A DNA stretch of 13,596 nt, from contig JAGXRS010000071.1 of the NCBI GenBank assembly GCA_018335615.1, positions 1 to 13,596 of the forward strand. Direction: 5' to 3'. Of the stretch, positions 1 through 5,697 are shown piece after piece (position 1 is the stretch's first letter; each line of letters begins with the position of its first letter). A program made the translations under genes and the position numbers. Source of the DNA: Hydrogenophaga sp. Its GTDB lineage: Bacteria; Pseudomonadota; Gammaproteobacteria; Burkholderiales; Burkholderiaceae_C. The notes under the pieces were generated by a model. It did no database searches and was not told the DNA's origin. It saw only the letters and a program-made list of their open reading frames with translations.

Positions 1-597
1 CGCGCGCTCGGCCTGTTCGCCGGTGCCGAGGTGGTGGAAGTCACACCCGCCGCAGCGGCCAGAGGCAATGGTGCCCCGGTTCCCGTACGGGGCGGTCTGC
101 AGGCGGTGTCGGCCTTCCTCGAAAGCAACGTGCCCGAGGGCGAGCGTGAGCGCGCCAGCGATGTGCTGGTGCGCATTCTCAACGGCACATTGTTCGAACT
201 GATGCAGATCAGCCGGGAACGCGACGGGCTGCCACCACTCGAACGCAACGACGCAACCCAGCGTTTCATGACGGGTTCGGTGATCAGCCTGAGCGATACG
301 TTCTTTTATCCGGCCCCGATGACCTTCCAGCTGAAGGACTTCGAGCATATCCAGGCCAGCGTCTTCCAGGTGGCCCGCGCGCCGGGACAGAACATTGTCT
401 ATCTGGGTTGCCTGTTGTTGATCGTCGGTATTTTTGCCATGCTGTACGTGCGCGAGCGCCGCCTGTGGGTGTGGCTGGCGCCGGCGGCCGGTACCGGGGC
501 GCAGGCCCACATGGCGCTGTCGTCGAACCGCAAGACGATGGAAGCCGATCAGGAATTTGACGTGTTGAAGAGCCAACTGCTGAAGGTGAACCCATGA
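1..597 (+). CDS. resB: Cytochrome c biogenesis protein ResB, C-terminal part (5' end outside window)
   Basis: The reading frame is open from the first base and ends in TGA at 595-597, so only the C-terminal 198 residues are visible; the start lies upstream of the window. ResB (Ccs1) works with CcsA/ResC in System II cytochrome c maturation: the pair moves haem across the inner membrane and attaches it to CxxCH motifs of apocytochromes. What is visible is a soluble periplasmic stretch, then one hydrophobic segment at about nt 391-450 (NIVYLGCLLLIVGIFAMLYV), then a basic RERR and a cytoplasmic tail. This matches the last transmembrane helix and tail of betaproteobacterial ResB. The stop overlaps the ccsA start as ATGA, which indicates translational coupling and a shared operon. 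The family call rests on the C-terminal pattern plus the CcsA neighbour; no alternative fits as well. Confidence 0.9.
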   Translation, partial: RALGLFAGAEVVEVTPAAAARGNGAPVPVRGGLQAVSAFLESNVPEGERERASDVLVRILNGTLFELMQISRERDGLPPLERNDATQRFMTGSVISLSDTFFYPAPMTFQLKDFEHIQASVFQVARAPGQNIVYLGCLLLIVGIFAMLYVRERRLWVWLAPAAGTGAQAHMALSSNRKTMEADQEFDVLKSQLLKVNP

Positions 598-1955
598 ACA
601 CTGTGACCGCCAACCGGACCATCGAGCTGAAGAACAACGGCTCGGGCCAGACGCCGGGGTATTTCGCGCGCCGCGATGTGTGGGACTGGCTGTTCGCGGC
701 GGTCCTGATCGCTGGGGCCGCCTGGGCCTTCGTGCAATACGACCACGCCATGAATGGCTACGAGAAAGCCATTCTGGTGGGTTGCGTGCCCTCCATGATC
801 TGGCTGGGCTGGTTCTGGCGGCCCCTGCGCCCGCTTTCCGTGATCGTGGGCGCGCTGGCCCTGCTGGCCATCTGGCTCTATCAGACGCCCGCTGGCGGTG
901 CCGATCTGGAACGCGCCGAGCAGGTGTTCCTGCTCAAGTACTTCATCTCCAGCCAGTCGGCCATCCTGTGGATGAGCGTGCTGTTCTTCATGAGCACCGC
1001 TTTCTACTGGGTGGGCATGCTGACCCGGGCCGGCGATGCGTTCGAATCGCTGGGGTCGCGCATGGCCTGGGTGGCGGTGACGCTGGCCCTGGTGGGCACC
1101 ATGGTGCGCTGGTACGAGAGTCACCAGATCGGCCCGGACATCGGTCACATCCCGGTCAGCAACCTGTACGAAGTGTTCGTGCTGTTCTGCTGGATGACGA
1201 CGCTGTTCTACCTGTACTACGAAGACCAGTACAAGACCCGCGCCATGGGTGCGTTCTCCATGCTCGTGGTCAGTGCCGCTGTGGGTTTTCTGCTCTGGTA
1301 CACGCTGGTGCGTGAAGCGCATGAGATCCAGCCCCTGGTGCCGGCCTTGCAGAGCTGGTGGATGAAGGTGCATGTGCCCGCCAACTTTGTCGGCTACGGC
1401 ACCTTTGCCATCGCCGCCATGCTGGCCTTTGCCTACCTGATCAAGCAGAGCGCCACCGAGACCCGCTGGTACAAGTTGGCACCCTTGTGGCTGCTGGGTA
1501 TTGTGCTGTGCCTGGAGCCGCTGGTGTTCCGGCAGTCGGCGCTGGAGAAGGGCGGCAGTTACTGGTTCGTCTACTTCGGCGTGTCGGCACTGATCATTGG
1601 CGGCATCCTGTTCGGACGCCGGCGCATCGCCGAGCGCCTGCCCAGTTTCGAGGTGCTGGACGACGTGATGTACAAGGCCATCGCGGTGGGCTTCGCCTTC
1701 TTCACCATCGCCACCGTGCTCGGCGCATTGTGGGCGGCCGAGGCCTGGGGCGGTTACTGGAGCTGGGACCCGAAAGAGACCTGGGCACTGATCGTCTGGT
1801 TGAACTACGCGGCCTGGCTGCACATGCGGCTCATGAAAGGTCTGCGGGGCACCGTGGCGGCCTGGTGGGCGCTGGTGGGTCTGGCGGTGACCACGTTTGC
1901 CTTCCTTGGCGTGAACATGTTCCTGTCGGGCCTGCACAGCTACGGAGAACTGTGA
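594..1955 (+). CDS. ccsA: Cytochrome c biogenesis protein CcsA/CcsB (ResC), haem-handling membrane subunit
   Basis: This 453-residue multi-pass inner-membrane protein is the haem-binding half of the System II cytochrome c synthase. The diagnostic WWD motif, WGGYWSWDPKE, lies at residues 385-395 in the C-terminal third, as expected for the CcsA/CcmC/CcmF superfamily. Candidate haem-ligand histidines are H260 (KVHVPANF), H410 (WLHMRL) and H448 near the C-terminus (GLHSYG). A SNLYE motif precedes the central helices. Many hydrophobic segments (residues 30-50, 65-95, 120-140, 155-170 and onward) support a polytopic topology. The ATG overlaps the resB stop (ATGA), with AAGG at 583-586 seven bases upstream, so the start is secure. 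In Burkholderiales this gene is annotated either ccsA or ccsB. Downstream, msrP follows on the same strand after 139 non-coding bases. Confidence 0.95.
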   Translation: MNTVTANRTIELKNNGSGQTPGYFARRDVWDWLFAAVLIAGAAWAFVQYDHAMNGYEKAILVGCVPSMIWLGWFWRPLRPLSVIVGALALLAIWLYQTPAGGADLERAEQVFLLKYFISSQSAILWMSVLFFMSTAFYWVGMLTRAGDAFESLGSRMAWVAVTLALVGTMVRWYESHQIGPDIGHIPVSNLYEVFVLFCWMTTLFYLYYEDQYKTRAMGAFSMLVVSAAVGFLLWYTLVREAHEIQPLVPALQSWWMKVHVPANFVGYGTFAIAAMLAFAYLIKQSATETRWYKLAPLWLLGIVLCLEPLVFRQSALEKGGSYWFVYFGVSALIIGGILFGRRRIAERLPSFEVLDDVMYKAIAVGFAFFTIATVLGALWAAEAWGGYWSWDPKETWALIVWLNYAAWLHMRLMKGLRGTVAAWWALVGLAVTTFAFLGVNMFLSGLHSYGEL

Positions 1956-1986
1956 CCCATGCGTGAGCAGGCGCGCTGAGCAGGTG

Positions 1987-2085
1987 CCCCAACCACTGGG
2001 CTTTGGGGGTCGGATTCGTGGTCTGCACGGGAACGGTCGGGGTTTGTGAGAATCAAGCGTCTGTCCCGACCCCTTGGCAACCAGG
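1987..2085 (+). promoter_or_regulatory. Structured leader with competing inverted repeats before msrPQ
   Basis: The ccsA-msrP gap contains several inverted repeats that cannot all form together. GGGGTCGG at 2006-2013 is the exact complement of CCGACCCC at 2066-2073. GGTCGGG at 2035-2041 is the exact complement of CCCGACC at 2065-2071, so both compete for one 3' arm. CCCCAA at 1987-1992 pairs with TTGGGG at 2003-2008, which overlaps the first arm. GATTC at 2013-2017 can also pair with GAATC at 2050-2054. A short hairpin, CTTGG-CAA-CCAGG at 2073-2085, includes the first bases of the msrP ribosome binding site AGGAG (2083-2087). There is no T-tract, so a simple intrinsic terminator is not indicated. 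The shape suggests an RNA leader able to switch; no ligand or known riboswitch class is recognised. Chance pairing in GC-rich DNA is the main alternative. Confidence 0.3.
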
Positions 2086-2094
2086 AGCTCACGC

Positions 2095-3102
2095 ATGATC
2101 ATTCGCCTGCATTCCGACGGTTTCCAGCATCCGCATCCCGGCGAAATCACGCCACCAGCGGCGTACTTGAACCGCCGCACGCTGCTGCAACAGCTGGCCC
2201 TGGGGGCCGGTGGAGTGGCCGCCGCGGGGTGGGCCGGGCGGGAAGCCTTGGCGCAAACCGCTGCCGTGCCACCGCCGGGCAAGCTGCCCGCACTGTCCGG
2301 TGTGCGATCCACCGTGGCGGGTGCCACCACCGCGGAGGCTCTCACGTCCTACCGCGACGCGTCAACGTACAACAACTTCTACGAGTTCAGCACGGACAAG
2401 GCCGACCCGTCGACCTACGCCCGGTCGATGAAGACGAGACCCTGGACGGTGGCGGTGGAAGGCCTGGTGAGCAAGCCGGTGACCCTGGACATCGACCGTC
2501 TGCTCAAGCTCGCGCCCATGGAGGAGCGCATCTACCGCCTGCGTTGTGTCGAGGGCTGGTCGATGGTGATTCCCTGGGTCGGGTACTCGCTGTCGGAGCT
2601 GATCAGGCAGGTGCAGCCGCTGGGCAGCGCCCGGTATGTGGAGTTCGTGACGCTGGCCGATCCAAAGGTCATGCCCGGTTTGCGTTCGAGCGTGCTCTCG
2701 TGGCCTTATGTGGAAGGCCTGCGGCTGGACGAGGCGATGCATCCGCTGACGCTGCTGGCTTTTGGCATGTATGGTGAGGTGTTGCCCAACCAGAATGGTG
2801 CGCCCTTGCGTCTGGTGGTGCCTTGGAAGTACGGATTCAAGAGCGGCAAGTCGCTGGTGAAAATCCGCTTCACCGACAAGGAGCCGGTCACGGCGTGGAA
2901 CCAGGCCGCGCCGCAGGAATACGGTTTTTATTCCAATGTGAACCCCGAGGTGACACACCCGCGCTGGAGCCAGGCCACGGAGCGGCGCATCGGTGAGGGC
3001 AGCGGGCTGTTCGCCAAGCGGCGGCCAACGCAGATGTTCAACGGCTACGAGCCTCAGGTCGGCCAGCTCTACGCGGGGATGGACTTGCGCAAGTTCTTCT
3101 AA
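2095..3102 (+). CDS. msrP: Protein-methionine-sulfoxide reductase, catalytic molybdopterin subunit MsrP (YedY)
   Basis: This is the periplasmic molybdenum-cofactor enzyme that reduces methionine sulfoxide in oxidised envelope proteins, using electrons from the quinone pool via MsrQ. It has 335 residues, the normal family size. The N-terminus carries a twin-arginine signal, NRRTLLQQLALG, with R27-R28, a hydrophobic stretch and a likely ALA|Q cleavage after residue 54, consistent with Tat export of a folded cofactor protein. C151 in RLRCVEGWSMVIPW is the expected Mo ligand of the sulfite-oxidase fold. Other typical stretches are PWKYGFKS and the C-terminal YAGMDLRKFF. I chose the ATG at 2095 because AGGAG (2083-2087) lies seven bases upstream; an in-frame TTG at 2074 would put that site inside the gene. 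The stop TAA directly abuts the msrQ GTG. Confidence 0.95.
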   Translation: MIIRLHSDGFQHPHPGEITPPAAYLNRRTLLQQLALGAGGVAAAGWAGREALAQTAAVPPPGKLPALSGVRSTVAGATTAEALTSYRDASTYNNFYEFSTDKADPSTYARSMKTRPWTVAVEGLVSKPVTLDIDRLLKLAPMEERIYRLRCVEGWSMVIPWVGYSLSELIRQVQPLGSARYVEFVTLADPKVMPGLRSSVLSWPYVEGLRLDEAMHPLTLLAFGMYGEVLPNQNGAPLRLVVPWKYGFKSGKSLVKIRFTDKEPVTAWNQAAPQEYGFYSNVNPEVTHPRWSQATERRIGEGSGLFAKRRPTQMFNGYEPQVGQLYAGMDLRKFF

Positions 3103-3738
3103 GTGAGTACGCAGGGTAGGCACCCGGCCGCGGTGCAGCGGCTCTTGTTCCATGCCGGGGCCAAGGCGGTGGCGTTTGCACTGGCCCTGCTTCCGTTCCT
3201 GTGGCTGTTCTGGGCCGCGTGGTCTGAGCAGCTGGGGGCCAACCCGGCCGAGGCGCTGATTCGGTCACTGGGCGACTGGACGCTGCGCTTTCTCGTGCTC
3301 GTGCTGGCGATCACACCCCTGCGGGTGGTGACGGGCTGGTCAGCACTGGCCCGTTTTCGGCGCATGACCGGCCTGTTCGTGTTCTTCTATGCCTGCCTGC
3401 ACCTGCTCGCCTACGTCTGGTTCGACATGGGCTTCGATCTCAGCGCCGTCGTGGACGATGTGATCCAGCGCCCCTTCATCCTGGTGGGCATGACGGCCTG
3501 GTTGCTGCTCTTCATGATGGCGGCCACGTCCTTCAACCGAGCCATCAAGACCCTGGGCGCACAGCGCTGGCAGCTGCTGCACCGCAGTATCTACGCGGTG
3601 GCAGGCCTGGCGGTGCTGCACTTCTTCTGGATGCGCAGCGGCAAAAATGACTTTGCCGATGTGCTCGTCTATGCGGCTTTGCTGGCGGCCCTGCTGGGCT
3701 GGCGTGTGTGGCGGCGCTGGCGGCGTCCCTCTCCCTGA
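3103..3738 (+). CDS. msrQ: MsrQ, haem-binding membrane subunit of the MsrPQ methionine sulfoxide reductase
   Basis: MsrQ is an inner-membrane b-type haem protein of the ferric-reductase-like transmembrane family that passes electrons from the respiratory chain to periplasmic MsrP. The 211-residue product has about six hydrophobic segments (roughly residues 20-40, 62-72, 90-108, 124-142, 162-177 and 185-200). The expected haem-ligand histidines are H100 (ACLHLLAY), H160 (LLHRS) and H173 (VLHFFW). The C-terminus is basic (WRRWRRPSP). The start is GTG at 3103, immediately after the msrP TAA with no intervening base and no Shine-Dalgarno-like sequence, so translation probably depends on coupling to msrP. 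No better in-frame start is visible. The gene converges with lysA; the 62-base gap to it contains no clear terminator hairpin. Confidence 0.93.
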   Translation: MSTQGRHPAAVQRLLFHAGAKAVAFALALLPFLWLFWAAWSEQLGANPAEALIRSLGDWTLRFLVLVLAITPLRVVTGWSALARFRRMTGLFVFFYACLHLLAYVWFDMGFDLSAVVDDVIQRPFILVGMTAWLLLFMMAATSFNRAIKTLGAQRWQLLHRSIYAVAGLAVLHFFWMRSGKNDFADVLVYAALLAALLGWRVWRRWRRPSP

Positions 3739-3800
3739 GAGCCGTGCTGCTTCGTTAGCCGCTGCCGCTCTGCATCGGGCGCCACCCCAAGCGGAAGCCG

Positions 3801-5096
3801 TCAGGCGGGTGGCAACAGGTTTTCCAGGCGCAGCTGGTCCATGGCCGATTCCCGCGCCCGGATGGGCGTGGCGGTGGTGCCCGACACCAGCACCTCGGCC
3901 GCCCTTCCACGGGTGTTGTAGTTGCTGGCCATGCTCATGCAATAAGCACCGGCTGACAGCACCGCCAGCAGGTCGCCCGCCTGTACGGCCAGATCTCGGT
4001 CGCGCCCCAGCCAGTCGCCGCTTTCGCACACGGGTCCGACCACGTCCCAGGTCGTGGGGGTGTCGGGTCGTGGCGTCAGGGGCACGATCTGGTGGAACGC
4101 CTGGTACATGGCCGGGCGTGGCAGGTCGTTCATCGCGGCGTCCACGATCAGGAAGTTTTTCTGCTCGCCCGGTTTGAGGTAGAGCACTTCGGTGATGCAC
4201 ACGCCCGCGTTGCCCACCAGGGAGCGCCCCGGTTCCAGGTAGATCTTGCGGTCGCCGTAGCCCCGGGCGTCGATCTTGTCGAGCAGGCGCTTCCACAACG
4301 CGTCTGCCGCCGGCGGGGTGTCGCCGTTGTAGTCGATGCCGAGTCCGCCGCCAAAATCGATGTGCTGGATCGGCACACCCGCGGCCTCGATCGCCTGCAC
4401 CAGATCCAGAACACGGTCCATCGCGTCCAGGTAGGGGTCGGCCTGCGTGATCTGCGAGCCGATGTGGCAGTCGATGCCCACCACGCGCAGGCCGGCGCAC
4501 GCCGCGGCGTGCCGGTAGGTGGCCACCACCTCCTCATGGGCAATGCCGAACTTGTTTCCCTTGAGGCCGGTGGAAATGTACGGGTGCGTTTTGGCGTCGA
4601 CGTTGGGGTTCACACGGATGCTCACCGGTGCGCGAAGGCCCACGCCCCGTGCCACTTCGTCAAGCACGTCCAGTTCGGCCCGGCTTTCCACGTTGAAGCA
4701 GCCGATGCCCACGTCCAGTGCGCGGCGCATTTCTGCGCGCGTCTTGCCCACGCCGGAAAAGATGATGGTGGTCGGGTCGGCACCGGCCGCCAGCGCCCGC
4801 TCCAGTTCGCCGCCCGACACGATGTCGAAACCACAGCCGGCGCGCGCCAGTGTCTGCAGGATGGCCAGCGTCGAATTCGCCTTCATGGCGTAGCAGATCT
4901 GGTGGGATCGGCCGGCCAGCCCACGCTGGTAGGCGGCCAACGCGTCGAGCATGGCCGCCTGGCTGTAAACGAACAGCGGCGTGCCGTGCGTGCGCGCCAG
5001 TTCGTCGAGTGCCACGCCCTCCACTCTGAGCCGACCGGCCTCGTAGGTGAAGTGAGGCGCAAGGGAAACGGGTGGCGTGCCGGAAGGTGAGGACAT
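3801..5096 (-). CDS. lysA: Diaminopimelate decarboxylase
   Basis: LysA decarboxylates meso-2,6-diaminopimelate to L-lysine, the last step of lysine synthesis; it is a cytoplasmic PLP enzyme. The product has 431 residues, typical for the fold-type III (alanine-racemase-like barrel) family. Visible motifs are the PLP lysine K72 in YAMKAN, HIGSQI at 211-216, the phosphate-binding GGGLGIDY at 249-256, EPGR at 288-291, the conserved C357 in CESGD and Y385 in GAYCMSMASNYN. The start is ATG at 5096, 54 bases after the lptM stop. The bases just upstream on the coding strand are pyrimidine-rich (CTCCTCTTCTCTTCTCC) with no Shine-Dalgarno match, which is unusual. Cotranscription with lptM is likely, since I see no separate promoter in the gap. 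This lptM-lysA order is common in proteobacteria. Confidence 0.97.
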   Translation of the reverse strand: MSSPSGTPPVSLAPHFTYEAGRLRVEGVALDELARTHGTPLFVYSQAAMLDALAAYQRGLAGRSHQICYAMKANSTLAILQTLARAGCGFDIVSGGELERALAAGADPTTIIFSGVGKTRAEMRRALDVGIGCFNVESRAELDVLDEVARGVGLRAPVSIRVNPNVDAKTHPYISTGLKGNKFGIAHEEVVATYRHAAACAGLRVVGIDCHIGSQITQADPYLDAMDRVLDLVQAIEAAGVPIQHIDFGGGLGIDYNGDTPPAADALWKRLLDKIDARGYGDRKIYLEPGRSLVGNAGVCITEVLYLKPGEQKNFLIVDAAMNDLPRPAMYQAFHQIVPLTPRPDTPTTWDVVGPVCESGDWLGRDRDLAVQAGDLLAVLSAGAYCMSMASNYNTRGRAAEVLVSGTTATPIRARESAMDQLRLENLLPPA

Positions 5097-5150
5097 GGAG
5101 AAGAGAAGAGGAGAACGGATCAGCCGGCGCGCATCGCCGGGCTGGGGGCA

Positions 5151-5345
5151 TCAGCGTGAAGGAGCGGTCGCGGGCGAGACTGGCACAGGTGCCGCCGGGG
5201 TCGTCTGCGGGGCGGCGGGTGCCAGGTACAGCGGCCCCCTTTGCCCGCAGGCCGCCAGCAGCAACCCGGTTGCCAGCAGGGCAGCCCCGCCCAGTCGGCG
5301 GGCGCGAGCCGGGAGCCGGCCTAGAATTCGGGGCACTTCACACAT
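5151..5345 (-). CDS. lptM: LPS translocon maturation lipoprotein LptM (YifL-like)
   Basis: This small lipoprotein has 64 residues. A basic n-region (ARARR) and hydrophobic core lead to the lipobox LLAAC with lipidated C33. Directly after the cysteine is GQRGPLYL, the hallmark of the LptM/YifL family (CGQKGPLY-type), followed by a low-complexity Pro/Ala/Thr tail ending ATAPSR. In E. coli, LptM associates with the outer-membrane LPS translocon LptD-LptE and helps LptD mature. The context also fits: divergent from cyaY and upstream of lysA. The ATG at 5345 lies just 12 bases from the cyaY ATG and has no ribosome binding site; a TATAAT-like TACAAT (5356-5351) ends five bases before it, which would give a leaderless transcript. 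GTG at codon 4 is an alternative start. Confidence 0.88.
   Translation of the reverse strand: MCEVPRILGRLPARARRLGGAALLATGLLLAACGQRGPLYLAPAAPQTTPAAPVPVSPATAPSR
5322..5327 (+). promoter_or_regulatory. Candidate -10 element for cyaY
   Basis: TAGAAT matches the -10 consensus at five of six bases and lies 30 bases before the cyaY ATG, inside the lptM coding sequence on the other strand. A start about seven bases downstream would leave a leader of roughly 23 bases. No -35 match is clear. Confidence 0.25.
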
Positions 5346-5350
5346 GGGCT

Positions 5351-5356
5351 CATTGT
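5351..5356 (-). promoter_or_regulatory. Candidate -10 element for lptM-lysA
   Basis: On the minus strand TACAAT matches TATAAT at five of six bases and ends five bases before the lptM ATG. Transcription starting at the usual distance would begin at or next to the A of that ATG. No convincing -35 hexamer is seen at 16-18 bases; that region lies inside the first codons of cyaY. The match is short, so this is suggestive only. Confidence 0.3.
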
Positions 5357-5357
5357 A

Positions 5358-5687
5358 ATGACCGACACCGATTACCTGGACCAGGCCGAGGCCCTGCTGC
5401 GCGCCGTTGAACTGGGCTGCGACCGCATCAACGACCACTCCGATGCGGACATCGACAACCAGCGCGTGGGCGGGATGATCACCCTGAGTTTCGCCAATGG
5501 CAGTCAGATCATCATCAACCTGCAGAAGCCGCTGCAGGAAGTGTGGATGGCCGCGCGCGCCGGTGGTTTTCACTACCATCTGGAGGGTGGCCGCTGGCTC
5601 GACACCAAGGGTCAGGGCGAGTTTTTTGACCACCTCTCACGTTACGCCAGCGAGCAGGCCGGCCAGGCCCTGGTCTTCAGTTCCTGA
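5358..5687 (+). CDS. cyaY: Frataxin-like iron-binding protein CyaY
   Basis: CyaY is the bacterial frataxin: a small cytoplasmic protein that binds iron and the cysteine desulfurase IscS and modulates Fe-S cluster assembly. The 109-residue product has the normal length and architecture. An acidic first helix carries D3, D5, D8, E11, E18 and D22, the expected iron-binding ridge. Beta strands follow (GGMITLSFANGSQIIIN), then the family signature INLQKPLQEVW at 53-63 and AGGFHYHLEGGRWLDT at 68-83, and a C-terminal helix (FFDHLSRYASEQAG). The ATG at 5358 is 12 bases from the divergent lptM start and lacks a Shine-Dalgarno-like sequence. The 3' end overlaps the converging mrcA gene by 11 bases. Confidence 0.96.
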   Translation: MTDTDYLDQAEALLRAVELGCDRINDHSDADIDNQRVGGMITLSFANGSQIIINLQKPLQEVWMAARAGGFHYHLEGGRWLDTKGQGEFFDHLSRYASEQAGQALVFSS

Positions 5688-5697
5688 ACAGGTCCAG
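5670..5697. other. Palindrome across the overlapping cyaY and mrcA stop codons
   Basis: TTCAG (5676-5680), a three-base loop TTC and CTGAA (5684-5688) form a perfect five-base-pair hairpin, flanked by CTGG (5670-5673) and CCAG (5694-5697). The TGA of cyaY lies in one arm and the TGA of mrcA, on the other strand, lies in the other. There is no U-tract on either strand, so it does not look like a standard intrinsic terminator. It is the only symmetrical element between these converging genes. Confidence 0.25.

Noticed and set aside
2070..2085. Resemblance of CCCTTGGCAACC in the msrP leader to the GGCAACC block of SAM-type riboswitches
   Set aside because: Only this short block matches; the other conserved parts of SAM-I/IV (the AGAGGTGGAGGGA region and kink-turn) are not present, so the similarity is probably chance.
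549..2345. Long open frame on the minus strand across ccsA
   Set aside because: It is antisense to a clear WWD-motif protein, is rich in Gln/His/Gly/Pro/Arg and has no domain signature; this is the usual mirror frame of a GC-rich gene.
3739..3800. Possible terminator between the converging msrQ and lysA genes
   Set aside because: Only a loose five-base match (CCGCT/AGCGG) with a loop of over 20 bases and no T-tract is visible.
4092..5090. Long plus-strand open frame antisense to lysA
   Set aside because: LysA is unambiguous, and the opposite frame shows only biased Val/His/Arg-rich composition with no recognisable domain.
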